Positions 12,787 through 25,800 of a stretch of 64,000 nt of DNA are shown here, piece by piece. The stretch is taken from assembly GCA_030533445.1 (NCBI GenBank), contig JARPUW010000287.1, positions 62,001 through 126,000 of the forward strand, given 5' to 3'. The DNA comes from Cyprinodon diabolis (Eukaryota; Chordata; Actinopteri; Cyprinodontiformes; Cyprinodontidae). The position numbers were made by a program, and so were the translations under genes. Numbering within the stretch: the stretch's first letter is position 1; every line of letters starts with the position of its first letter. The notes under the pieces are model-generated. The model saw only the letters and a program-made list of their open reading frames with translations. It ran no database searches and had not been told where the DNA came from.

Positions 12787-15700
12787 GCTTGGAACCAAAA
12801 ACATCTGCTCAAATCTACTGTATATTGTTAGTTTTCAGCTCTAGATGATTGCCAGAAAAGATCATGGCTGTATCATTAATGGTTTGTCTGTTACAACTCC
12901 AGAGGCCAAAATGGCATTATCTCACTGTGAAAAGAGCGTTTTGGCCTCAACCTTCTGATTTGAAGCTGGGAACCAAAAACATCTGCTCAAATCTACTTTA
13001 TATTGTTAGTTTTCAGCTCTAGATGATTGCCAGAAAAGATCATGGCTGTATCATTAATGGTTTGTCTGTTACAACTCCAGAGGCCAAAATGGCATTATCT
13101 CACTGTGAAAAGAGCGTTTTGGCCTCAATTTCTGATTTGAAGCTTGGAACCAAAAACATCTGCTCAAATCTACTTTATATTGTTAGTTTTCAGCTCTAGA
13201 TGATTGCCAGAAAAGATCATGGCTGTATCATTAATGGTTTGTCTGTTACAACTCCAGAGGCCAAAATGGCATTATCTCACTGTGAAAAGAGCGTTTTGGC
13301 CTCAACCTTCTGATTTGAAGCTGGGAACCAAAAACATCTGCTCAAATCTACTTTATATTGTTAGTTTTCAGCTCTAGATGATTGCCAGAAAAGATCATGG
13401 CTGTATCATTAATGGTTTGTCTGTTACAACTCCAGAGGCCAAAATGGCATTATCTCACTGTGAAAAGAGCGTTTTGGCCTCAACTTCTGATTTGAAGCTT
13501 GGAACCAAAAACATCTGCTCAAATCTACTTTATATTGTTAGTTTTCAGCTCTAGATGATTGCCAGAAAAGATCATGGCTGTATCATTAATGGTTTGTCTG
13601 TTACAACTCCAGAGGCCAAAATGGCATTATCTCACTGTGAAATAAGCGTTTTGGCCTCAACCTTCTGATTTGAAGCTGGGAACCAAAAACATCTGCTCAA
13701 ATCTACTTTATATTGTTAGTTTTCAGCTCTAGATGATTGCCAGAAAAGATCATGGCTGTATCATTAATGGTTTGTCTTTTACAACTCCAGAGGCCAAAAT
13801 GGCATTATCTCACTGTGAAAAGAGCGTTTTGGCCTCAACCTTCTGATTTGAAGCTGGGAACCAAAAACATCTGCTCAAATCTACTTTATATTGTTAGTTT
13901 TCAGCTCTAGATGATTGCCAGAAAAGATCATGGCTGTATCATTAATGGTTTGTCTGTTACAACTCCAGAGGCCAAAATGGCATTATCTCACTGTGAAAAG
14001 AGCGTTTTGGCCTCAACTTCTGATTTGAAGCTTGGAACCAAAAACATCTGCTCAAATCTACTTTATATTGTTAGTTTTCAGCTCTAGATGATTGCCAGAA
14101 AAGATCATGGCTGTATCATTAATGGTTTGTCTGTTACAACTCCAGAGGCCAAAATGGCATTATCTCACTGTGAAATAAGCGTTTTGGCCTCAACCTTCTG
14201 ATTTGAAGCTGGGAACCAAAAACATCTGCTCAAATCTACTTTATATTGTTAGTTTTCAGCTCTAGATGATTGCCAGAAAAGATCATGACTGTATCATTAA
14301 TGGTTTGTCTTTTACAACTCCAGAGGCCAAAATGGCATTATCTCACTGTGAAAAGAGCGTTTTGGCCTCAACCTTCTGATTTGAAGCTGGGAACCAAAAA
14401 CATCTGCTCAAATCTACTTTATATTGTTAGTTTTCAGCTCTAGATGATTGCCAGAAAAGATCATGGCTGTATCATTAATAGTTTGTCTGTTACAACTCCA
14501 GAGGCCAAAATGGCATTATCTCACTGTGAAATGAGCGTTTTGGCCTCAACCTTCTGATTTGAAGCTGGGAACCAAAAACATCTGCTCAAATCTACTTTAT
14601 ATTGTTAGTTTTCAGCTCTAGATGATTGCCAGAAAAGATCATGGCTGTATCATTAATGGTTTGTCTGTTACAACTCCAGAGGCCAAAATGGCATTATCTC
14701 ACTGTGAAAAGAGCGTTTTGGCCTCAATTTCTGATTTGAAGCTTGGAACCAAAAACATCTGCTCAAATCTACTTTATATTGTTAGTTTTCAGCTCTAGAT
14801 GATTGCCAGAAAAGATCATGGCTGTATCATTAATGGTTTGTCTGTTACAACTCCAGAGGCCAAAATGGCATTATCTCACTGTGAAAAGAGCGTTTTGGCC
14901 TCAACCTTCTGATTTGAAGCTGGGAACCAAAAACATCTGCTCAAATCTACTTTATATTGTTAGTTTTCAGCTCTAGATGATTGCCAGAAAAGATCATGGC
15001 TGTATCATTAATGGTTTGTCTGTTACAACTCCAGAGGCCAAAATGGCATTATCTCACTGTGAAAAGAGCTTTTTGGCCTCAACCTTCTGATTTGAAGCTG
15101 GGAACCAAAAACATCTGCTCAAATCTACTTTATATTGTTAGTTTTCAGCTCTAGATGATTGCCAGAAAAGATCATGGCTGTATCATTAATGGTTTGTCTG
15201 TTACAACTCCAGAGGCCAAAATGGCATTATCTCACTGTGAAAAGAGCGTTTTGGCCTCAACTTCTGATTTGAAGCTTGGAACCAAAAATATCTGCTCAAA
15301 TCTACTTTATATTGTTAGTTTTCAGCTCTAGATGATTGCCAGAAAAGATCATGGCTGTATCATTAATGGTTTGTCTGTTACAACTCCAGAGGCCAAAATG
15401 GCATTATCTCACTGTGAAATAAGCGTTTTGGCCTCAACCTTCTGATTTGAAGCTGGGAACCAAAAACATCTGCTCAAATCTACTTTATATTGTTAGTTTT
15501 CAGCTCTAGATGATTGCCAGAAAAGATCATGACTGTATCATTAATGGTTTGTCTTTTACAACTCCAGAGGCCAAAATGGCATTATCTCACTGTGAAAAGA
15601 GCGTTTTGGCCTCAACCTTCTGATTTGAAGCTGGGAACCAAAAACATCTGCTCAAATCTACTTTATATTGTTAGTTTTCAGCTCTAGATGATTGCCAGAA

Positions 15701-16319
15701 AAGATCATGGCTGTATCATTAATGGTTTGTCTGTTACAACTCCAGAGGCCAAAATGGCATTATCTCACTGTGAAAAGAGCGTTTTGGCCTCAACTTCTGA
15801 TTTGAAGCTTGAAAATAAAAACATCTGCTCAAATCTACTTTATATTGTTAGTTTTTAGCTCTAGATGATTGCCAGAAAAGATCATGGCTGTATCATTAAT
15901 GGTTTGTCTGTTACAACTCCAGAGGCCAAAATGGCATTATCTCACTGTGAAAAGAGCGTTTTGGCCTCAACTTCTGATTTGAAGCTTGGAACCAAAAACA
16001 TCTGCTCAAATCTACTTTATATTGTTAGTTTTCAGCTCTAGATGATTGCCAGAAAAGATCATGGCTGTATCATTAATGGTTTGTCTGTTACAACTCCAGA
16101 GGCCAAAATGGCATTATCTCACTGTGAAAAGAGCGTTTTGGCCTCAACCTCCAAAAACATCTGCTCAAAACTACTTTATATTGTTAGTTTTCAGCTCTAG
16201 ATGATTGTCAGAAAAGATCATGGCTGTGTCATTAATGGTTTGTCTGTTACAACTCCAGAGGCCAAAATGGCATTATCTCACTGTGAAAAGAACGTTTTGG
16301 CCTCAAAATCTGATTTGAA
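12787..16319 (+). repeat. 20-mer HOR with a 19-bp deletion (3,533 bp)
   Basis: All 20 positions are present in canonical order (X at 15807). The unit is 19 bp shorter than the 3,552-bp form because the junction of positions 19 and 20 is missing the stretch TCTGATTTGAAGCTTGGAA. Its place after a 9-mer repeats the 9-mer/20-mer pairing at 2665-7814. Confidence 0.92.
16141..16160 (+). other. 19-bp deletion junction
   Basis: Reads CCTCAACCT joined to CCAAAAACAT at 16150/16151. Other copies have 19 extra bases here, ending one monomer and starting the next, HindIII site included. I saw no other indel longer than one base inside a monomer. The breakpoints share almost no microhomology, so this looks like a simple slippage or end-joining deletion rather than monomer-register exchange. 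Copy-specific sequence marker. Confidence 0.92.
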
Positions 16320-17916
16320 GCTTGGAACCAAAAACATCTGCTCAAATCTACTGTATATTGTTAGTTTTCAGCTCTAGATGATTGCCAGAAAAGATCATGG
16401 CTGTATCATTAATGGTTTGTCTGTTACAACTCCAGAGGCCAAAATGGCATTATCTCACTGTGAAAAGAGCGTTTTGGCCTCAACCTTCTGATTTGAAGCT
16501 GGGAACCAAAAACATCTGCTCAAATCTACTTTATATTGTTAGTTTTCAGCTCTAGATGATTGCCAGAAAAGATCATGGCTGTATCATTAATGGTTTGTCT
16601 GTTACAACTCCAGAGGCCAAAATGGCATTATCTCACTGTGAAAAGAGCGTTTTGGCCTCAATTTCTGATTTGAAGCTTGGAACCAAAAACATCTGCTCAA
16701 ATCTACTTTATATTGTTAGTTTTCAGCTCTAGATGATTGCCAGAAAAGATCATGGCTGTATCATTAATGGTTTGTCTGTTACAACTCCAGAGGCCAAAAT
16801 GGCATTATCTCACTGTGAAAAGAGCGTTTTGGCCTCAACCTTCTGATTTGAAGCTGGGAACCAAAAACATCTGCTCAAATCTACTTTATATTGTTAGTTT
16901 TCAGCTCTAGATGATTGCCAGAAAAGATCATGGCTGTATCATTAATGGTTTGTCTGTTACAACTCCAGAGGCCAAAATGGCATTATCTCACTGTGAAAAG
17001 AGCGTTTTGGCCTCAACTTCTGATTTGAAGCTTGGAACCAAAAACATCTGCTCAAATCTACTTTATATTGTTAGTTTTCAGCTCTAGATGATTGCCAGAA
17101 AAGATCATGGCTGTATCATTAATGGTTTGTCTGTTACAACTCCAGAGGCCAAAATGGCATTATCTCACTGTGAAATAAGCGTTTTGGCCTCAACCTTCTG
17201 ATTTGAAGCTGGGAACCAAAAACATCTGCTCAAATCTACTTTATATTGTTAGTTTTCAGCTCTAGATGATTGCCAGAAAAGATCATGACTGTATCATTAA
17301 TGGTTTGTCTTTTACAACTCCAGAGGCCAAAATGGCATTATCTCACTGTGAAAAGAGCGTTTTGGCCTCAACTTCTGATTTGAAGCTTGAAAATAAAAAC
17401 ATCTGCTCAAATCTACTTTATATTGTTAGTTTTTAGCTCTAGATGATTGCCAGAAAAGATCATGGCTGTATCATTAATGGTTTGTCTGTTACAACTCCAG
17501 AGGCCAAAATGGCATTATCTCACTGTGAAAAGAGCGTTTTGGCCTCAACTTCTGATTTGAAGCTTGGAACCAAAAACATCTGCTCAAATCTACTTTATAT
17601 TGTTAGTTTTCAGCTCTAGATGATTGCCAGAAAAGATCATGGCTGTATCATTAATGGTTTGTCTGTTACAACTCCAGAGGCCAAAATGGCATTATCTCAC
17701 TGTGAAAAGAGCGTTTTGGCCTCAACCTTCTGATTTGAAGCTTGGAACCAAAAACATCTGCTCAAAACTACTTTATATTGTTAGTTTTCAGCTCTAGATG
17801 ATTGTCAGAAAAGATCATGGCTGTGTCATTAATGGTTTGTCTGTTACAACTCCAGAGGCCAAAATGGCATTATCTCACTGTGAAAAGAACGTTTTGGCCT
17901 CAAAATCTGATTTGAA
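16320..17916 (+). repeat. Short HOR, 9-mer, third copy
   Basis: Same length (1,597 bp) and order as the first two 9-mers, with the same fused TGACTG-TCTTTT/CAAC monomer before X (17385). It lacks the GCCGCAACC change (reads GCCTCAACC), so it either branched off before that change or was corrected by conversion. Confidence 0.9.
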
Positions 17917-20900
17917 GCTTGGAACCAAAAACATCTGCTCAAATCTACTGTATATTGTTAGTTTTCAGCTCTAGATGATTGCCAGAAAAGATCATGGCTG
18001 TATCATTAATGGTTTGTCTGTTACAACTCCAGAGGCCAAAATGGCATTATCTCACTGTGAAAAGAGCGTTTTGGCCTCAACCTTCTGATTTGAAGCTGGG
18101 AACCAAAAACATCTGCTCAAATCTACTTTATATTGTTAGTTTTCAGCTCTAGATGATTGCCAGAAAAGATCATGGCTGTATCATTAATGGTTTGTCTGTT
18201 ACAACTCCAGAGGCCAAAATGGCATTATCTCACTGTGAAAAGAGCGTTTTGGCCTCAATTTCTGATTTGAAGCTTGGAACCAAAAACATCTGCTCAAATC
18301 TACTTTATATTGTTAGTTTTCAGCTCTAGATGATTGCCAGAAAAGATCATGGCTGTATCATTAATGGTTTGTCTGTTACAACTCCAGAGGCCAAAATGGC
18401 ATTATCTCACTGTGAAAAGAGCGTTTTGGCCTCAACCTTCTGATTTGAAGCTGGGAACCAAAAACATCTGCTCAAATCTACTTTATATTGTTAGTTTTCA
18501 GCTCTAGATGATTGCCAGAAAAGATCATGGCTGTATCATTAATGGTTTGTCTGTTACAACTCCAGAGGCCAAAATGGCATTATCTCACTGTGAAAAGAGC
18601 GTTTTGGCCTCAACTTCTGATTTGAAGCTTGGAACCAAAAACATCTGCTCAAATCTACTTTATATTGTTAGTTTTCAGCTCTAGATGATTGCCAGAAAAG
18701 ATCATGGCTGTATCATTAATGGTTTGTCTGTTACAACTCCAGAGGCCAAAATGGCATTATCTCACTGTGAAATAAGCGTTTTGGCCTCAACCTTCTGATT
18801 TGAAGCTGGGAACCAAAAACATCTGCTCAAATCTACTTTATATTGTTAGTTTTCAGCTCTAGATGATTGCCAGAAAAGATCATGGCTGTATCATTAATGG
18901 TTTGTCTTTTACAACTCCAGAGGCCAAAATGGCATTATCTCACTGTGAAAAGAGCGTTTTGGCCTCAACCTTCTGATTTGAAGCTGGGAACCAAAAACAT
19001 CTGCTCAAATCTACTTTATATTGTTAGTTTTCAGCTCTAGATGATTGCCAGAAAAGATCATGGCTGTATCATTAATGGTTTGTCTGTTACAACTCCAGAG
19101 GCCAAAATGGCATTATCTCACTGTGAAAAGAGCGTTTTGGCCTCAACTTCTGATTTGAAGCTTGGAACCAAAAACATCTGCTCAAATCTACTTTATATTG
19201 TTAGTTTTCAGCTCTAGATGATTGCCAGAAAAGATCATGGCTGTATCATTAATGGTTTGTCTGTTACAACTCCAGAGGCCAAAATGGCATTATCTCACTG
19301 TGAAATAAGCGTTTTGGCCTCAACCTTCTGATTTGAAGCTGGGAACCAAAAACATCTGCTCAAATCTACTTTATATTGTTAGTTTTCAGCTCTAGATGAT
19401 TGCCAGAAAAGATCATGACTGTATCATTAATGGTTTGTCTTTTACAACTCCAGAGGCCAAAATGGCATTATCTCACTGTGAAAAGAGCGTTTTGGCCTCA
19501 ACCTTCTGATTTGAAGCTGGGAACCAAAAACATCTGCTCAAATCTACTTTATATTGTTAGTTTTCAGCTCTAGATGATTGCCAGAAAAGATCATGGCTGT
19601 ATCATTAATGGTTTGTCTGTTACAACTCCAGAGGCCAAAATGGCATTATCTCACTGTGAAATGAGCGTTTTGGCCTCAACCTTCTGATTTGAAGCTGGGA
19701 ACCAAAAACATCTGCTCAAATCTACTTTATATTGTTAGTTTTCAGCTCTAGATGATTGCCAGAAAAGATCATGGCTGTATCATTAATGGTTTGTCTGTTA
19801 CAACTCCAGAGGCCAAAATGGCATTATCTCACTGTGAAAAGAGCGTTTTGGCCTCAACCTTCTGATTTGAAGCTGGGAACCAAAAACATCTGCTCAAATC
19901 TACTTTATATTGTTAGTTTTCAGCTCTAGATGATTGCCAGAAAAGATCATGGCTGTATCATTAATGGTTTGTCTGTTACAACTCCAGAGGCCAAAATGGC
20001 ATTATCTCACTGTGAAAAGAGCTTTTTGGCCTCAACCTTCTGATTTGAAGCTGGGAACCAAAAACATCTGCTCAAATCTACTTTATATTGTTAGTTTTCA
20101 GCTCTAGATGATTGCCAGAAAAGATCATGGCTGTATCATTAATGGTTTGTCTGTTACAACTCCAGAGGCCAAAATGGCATTATCTCACTGTGAAAAGAGC
20201 GTTTTGGCCTCAACTTCTGATTTGAAGCTTGGAACCAAAAATATCTGCTCAAATCTACTTTATATTGTTAGTTTTCAGCTCTAGATGATTGCCAGAAAAG
20301 ATCATGGCTGTATCATTAATGGTTTGTCTGTTACAACTCCAGAGGCCAAAATGGCATTATCTCACTGTGAAATAAGCGTTTTGGCCTCAACCTTCTGATT
20401 TGAAGCTGGGAACCAAAAACATCTGCTCAAATCTACTTTATATTGTTAGTTTTCAGCTCTAGATGATTGCCAGAAAAGATCATGACTGTATCATTAATGG
20501 TTTGTCTTTTACAACTCCAGAGGCCAAAATGGCATTATCTCACTGTGAAAAGAGCGTTTTGGCCTCAACCTTCTGATTTGAAGCTGGGAACCAAAAACAT
20601 CTGCTCAAATCTACTTTATATTGTTAGTTTTCAGCTCTAGATGATTGCCAGAAAAGATCATGGCTGTATCATTAATGGTTTGTCTGTTACAACTCCAGAG
20701 GCCAAAATGGCATTATCTCACTGTGAAAAGAGCGTTTTGGCCTCAACTTCTGATTTGAAGCTTGAAAATAAAAACATCTGCTCAAATCTACTTTATATTG
20801 TTAGTTTTTAGCTCTAGATGATTGCCAGAAAAGATCATGGCTGTATCATTAATGGTTTGTCTGTTACAACTCCAGAGGCCAAAATGGCATTATCTCACTG

Positions 20901-20936
20901 TGAAAAGAGCGTTTTGGCCTCAACTTCTGATTTGAA
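17917..20936 (+). repeat. HOR positions 1-18 with variant middle (17 monomers)
   Basis: Positions 1 to 9 are canonical. The tenth monomer has M but TAATGG instead of TAATAG. It is followed by one G-R monomer ending CAACC in place of positions 11 and 12, which looks like an 11/12 fusion or a substituted monomer. The order then runs normally through 13 to 18 (X at 20760). The TAATGG-M / G-R-CAACC / F series recurs at about 32.7-33.2 kb. Confidence 0.85.
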
Positions 20937-22890
20937 GCTTGGAACCAAAAACATCTGCTCAAATCTACTTTATATTGTTAGTTTTCAGCTCTAGATGATT
21001 GCCAGAAAAGATCATGGCTGTATCATTAATGGTTTGTCTGTTACAACTCCAGAGGCCAAAATGGCATTATCTCACTGTGAAAAGAGCGTTTTGGCCTCAA
21101 CCTTCTGATTTGAAGCTGGGAACCAAAAACATCTGCTCAAATCTACTTTATATTGTTAGTTTTCAGCTCTAGATGATTGCCAGAAAAGATCATGGCTGTA
21201 TCATTAATGGTTTGTCTGTTACAACTCCAGAGGCCAAAATGGCATTATCTCACTGTGAAAAGAGCGTTTTGGCCTCAATTTCTGATTTGAAGCTTGGAAC
21301 CAAAAACATCTGTTCAAATCTACTTTATATTGTTAGTTTTCAGCTCTAGATGATTGCCAGAAAAGATCATGGCTGTATCATTAATGGTTTGTCTGTTACA
21401 ACTCCAGAGGCCAAAATGGCATTATCTCACTGTGAAAAGAGCGTTTTGGCCTCAACCTTCTGATTTGAAGCTGGGAACCAAAAACATCTGCTCAAATCTA
21501 CTTTATATTGTTAGTTTTCAGCTCTAGATGATTGCCAGAAAAGATCATGGCTGTATCATTAATGGTTTGTCTGTTACAACTCCAGAGGCCAAAATGGCAT
21601 TATCTCACTGTGAAAAGAGCTTTTTGGCCTCAACCTTCTGATTTGAAGCTGGGAACCAAAAACATCTGCTCAAATCTACTTTATATTGTTAGTTTTCAGC
21701 TCTAGATGATTGCCAGAAAAGATCATGGCTGTATCATTAATGGTTTGTCTGTTACAACTCCAGAGGCCAAAATGGCATTATCTCACTGTGAAAAGAGCGT
21801 TTTGGCCTCAACTTCTGATTTGAAGCTTGGAACCAAAAACATCTGCTCAAATCTACTTTATATTGTTAGTTTTCAGCTCTAGATGATTGCCAGAAAAGAT
21901 CATGGCTGTATCATTAATGGTTTGTCTTTTACAACTCCAGAGGCCAAAATGGCATTATCTCACTGTGAAAAGAGCGTTTTGGCCTCAACCTTCTGATTTG
22001 AAGCTGGGAACCAAAAACATCTGCTCAAATCTACTTTATATTGTTAGTTTTCAGCTCTAGATGATTGCCAGAAAAGATCATGGCTGTATCATTAATAGTT
22101 TGTCTTTTACAACTCCAGAGGCCAAAATGGCATTATCTCACTGTGAAAAGAGCGTTTTGGCCTCAACTTTCTGATTTGAAGCTTGGAACCAAAAACATCT
22201 GCTCAAAACTACTTTATATTGTTAGTTTTCAGCTCTAGATGATTGTCAGAAAAGATCATGGCTGTGTCATTAATGGTTTGTCTGTTACAACTCCAGAGGC
22301 CAAAATGGCATTATCTCACTGTGAAAAGAACGTTTTGGCCTCAACTTCTGATTTGAAGCTTGGAACCAAAAACATCTGCTCAAATCTACTTTATATTGTT
22401 AGTTTTCAGCTCTAGATGATTGCCAGAAAAGATCATGGCTGTATCATTAATGGTTTGTCTGTTACAACTCCAGAGGCCAAAATGGCATTATCTCACTGTG
22501 AAAAGAGCGTTTTGGCCTCAACCTTCTGATTTGAAGCTGGGAACCAAAAACATCTGCTCAAATCTACTTTATATTGTTAGTTTTCAGCTCTAGATGATTG
22601 CCAGAAAAGATCATGGCTGTATCATTAATGGTTTGTCTGTTACAACTCCAGAGGACAAAATGGCATTATCTCACTGTGAAAAGAGCGTTTTGGCCTCAAC
22701 CTTCTGATTTGAAGCTGGGAACCAAAAACATCTGCTCAAATCTACTTTATATTGTTAGTTTTCAGCTCTAGATGATTGCCAGAAAAGATCATGGCTGTAT
22801 CATTAATGGTTTGTCTGTTACAACTCCAGAGGCCAAAATGGCATTATCTCACTGTGAAAAGAGCGTTTTGGCCTCAACTTCTGATTTGAA
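20937..22890 (+). repeat. Scrambled segment, 11 monomers
   Basis: The least canonical part of the window. Starts: 20937 (19 fused to 1, position 20 absent), 21115 (position 2), 21292 (position 3, with unique TGTTCAAA), 21470 (F, position 13), 21648 (position 14), 21825 (L start with TCTTTT, a 5/6-like hybrid), 22003 (TAATAG with TCTTTT and a CAACTTTCTG end, a new mixture), 22181 (position 20 but ending CAAC), 22358 (L-R with CTTTAT where CTGTAT is expected), 22536 (G start with GAGGACAAAA) and 22714 (position 4 type). At least four mosaic monomers lie within 2 kb, implying several exchanges or gene conversion on top of exchange. Confidence 0.85.
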
Positions 22891-25800
22891 GCTTGGAACC
22901 AAAAACATCTGCTCAAATCTACTTTATATTGTTAGTTTTCAGCTCTAGATGATTGCCAGAAAAGATCATGGCTGTATCATTAATGGTTTGTCTGTTACAA
23001 CTCCAGAGGCCAAAATGGCATTATCTCACTGTGAAATAAGCGTTTTGGCCTCAACCTTCTGATTTGAAGCTGGGAACCAAAAACATCTGCTCAAATCTAC
23101 TTTATATTGTTAGTTTTCAGCTCTAGATGATTGCCAGAAAAGATCATGGCTGTATCATTAATGGTTTGTCTTTTACAACTCCAGAGGCCAAAATGGCATT
23201 ATCTCACTGTGAAAAGAGCGTTTTGGCCTCAACCTTCTGATTTGAAGCTGGGAACCAAAAACATCTGCTCAAATCTACTTTATATTGTTAGTTTTCAGCT
23301 CTAGATGATTGCCAGAAAAGATCATGGCTGTATCATTAATGGTTTGTCTGTTACAACTCCAGAGGCCAAAATGGCATTATCTCACTGTGAAAAGAGCGTT
23401 TTGGCCTCAACTTCTGATTTGAAGCTTGGAACCAAAAACATCTGCTCAAATCTACTTTATATTGTTAGTTTTCAGCTCTAGATGATTGCCAGAAAAGATC
23501 ATGGCTGTATCATTAATGGTTTGTCTGTTACAACTCCAGAGGCCAAAATGGCATTATCTCACTGTGAAATAAGCGTTTTGGCCTCAACCTTCTGATTTGA
23601 AGCTGGGAACCAAAAACATCTGCTCAAATCTACTTTATATTGTTAGTTTTCAGCTCTAGATGATTGCCAGAAAAGATCATGACTGTATCATTAATGGTTT
23701 GTCTTTTACAACTCCAGAGGCCAAAATGGCATTATCTCACTGTGAAAAGAGCGTTTTGGCCTCAACCTTCTGATTTGAAGCTGGGAACCAAAAACATCTG
23801 CTCAAATCTACTTTATATTGTTAGTTTTCAGCTCTAGATGATTGCCAGAAAAGATCATGGCTGTATCATTAATAGTTTGTCTGTTACAACTCCAGAGGCC
23901 AAAATGGCATTATCTCACTGTGAAATGAGCGTTTTGGCCTCAACCTTCTGATTTGAAGCTGGGAACCAAAAACATCTGCTCAAATCTACTTTATATTGTT
24001 AGTTTTCAGCTCTAGATGATTGCCAGAAAAGATCATGGCTGTATCATTAATGGTTTGTCTGTTACAACTCCAGAGGCCAAAATGGCATTATCTCACTGTG
24101 AAAAGAGCGTTTTGGCCTCAATTTCTGATTTGAAGCTTGGAACCAAAAACATCTGCTCAAATCTACTTTATATTGTTAGTTTTCAGCTCTAGATGATTGC
24201 CAGAAAAGATCATGGCTGTATCATTAATGGTTTGTCTGTTACAACTCCAGAGGCCAAAATGGCATTATCTCACTGTGAAAAGAGCGTTTTGGCCTCAACC
24301 TTCTGATTTGAAGCTGGGAACCAAAAACATCTGCTCAAATCTACTTTATATTGTTAGTTTTCAGCTCTAGATGATTGCCAGAAAAGATCATGGCTGTATC
24401 ATTAATGGTTTGTCTGTTACAACTCCAGAGGCCAAAATGGCATTATCTCACTGTGAAAAGAGCGTTTTGGCCTCAACTTCTGATTTGAAGCTTGGAACCA
24501 AAAACATCTGCTCAAATCTACTTTATATTGTTAGTTTTCAGCTCTAGATGATTGCCAGAAAAGATCATGGCTGTATCATTAATGGTTTGTCTGTTACAAC
24601 TCCAGAGGCCAAAATGGCATTATCTCACTGTGAAATAAGCGTTTTGGCCTCAACCTTCTGATTTGAAGCTGGGAACCAAAAACATCTGCTCAAATCTACT
24701 TTATATTGTTAGTTTTCAGCTCTAGATGATTGCCAGAAAAGATCATGACTGTATCATTAATGGTTTGTCTTTTACAACTCCAGAGGCCAAAATGGCATTA
24801 TCTCACTGTGAAAAGAGCGTTTTGGCCTCAACCTTCTGATTTGAAGCTGGGAACCAAAAACATCTGCTCAAATCTACTTTATATTGTTAGTTTTCAGCTC
24901 TAGATGATTGCCAGAAAAGATCATGGCTGTATCATTAATGGTTTGTCTGTTACAACTCCAGAGGCCAAAATGGCATTATCTCACTGTGAAAAGAGCGTTT
25001 TGGCCTCAACCTTCTGATTTGAAGCTGGGAACCAAAAACATCTGCTCAAATCTACTTTATATTGTTAGTTTTCAGCTCTAGATGATTGCCAGAAAAGATC
25101 ATGGCTGTATCATTAATGGTTTGTCTGTTACAACTCCAGAGGCCAAAATGGCATTATCTCACTGTGAAAAGAGCTTTTTGGCCTCAACCTTCTGATTTGA
25201 AGCTGGGAACCAAAAACATCTGCTCAAATCTACTTTATATTGTTAGTTTTCAGCTCTAGATGATTGCCAGAAAAGATCATGGCTGTATCATTAATGGTTT
25301 GTCTGTTACAACTCCAGAGGCCAAAATGGCATTATCTCACTGTGAAAAGAGCGTTTTGGCCTCAACTTCTGATTTGAAGCTTGGAACCAAAAATATCTGC
25401 TCAAATCTACTTTATATTGTTAGTTTTCAGCTCTAGATGATTGCCAGAAAAGATCATGGCTGTATCATTAATGGTTTGTCTGTTACAACTCCAGAGGCCA
25501 AAATGGCATTATCTCACTGTGAAATAAGCGTTTTGGCCTCAACCTTCTGATTTGAAGCTGGGAACCAAAAACATCTGCTCAAATCTACTTTATATTGTTA
25601 GTTTTCAGCTCTAGATGATTGCCAGAAAAGATCATGACTGTATCATTAATGGTTTGTCTTTTACAACTCCAGAGGCCAAAATGGCATTATCTCACTGTGA
25701 AAAGAGCGTTTTGGCCTCAACCTTCTGATTTGAAGCTGGGAACCAAAAACATCTGCTCAAATCTACTTTATATTGTTAGTTTTCAGCTCTAGATGATTGC

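Larger units (their letters stand above)
1..16319 (+). repeat. Super-repeat of about 8.7 kb, [20-mer][9-mer][20-mer], two copies
   Basis: Block 1 (partial HOR at 1, 9-mer at 2665, 20-mer at 4262) and block 2 (19-mer at 7815, 9-mer at 11190, 20-mer at 12787) share order and private changes: TATAGTTAATGG at about 1331 and 10033 (8,702 bp or 49 monomers apart), R at position 8, and GCCGCA in the 9-mers at about 4065 and 12591 (8,526 bp apart, shorter by one monomer because X is lost in between). A level of periodicity above the HOR. Confidence 0.85.
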
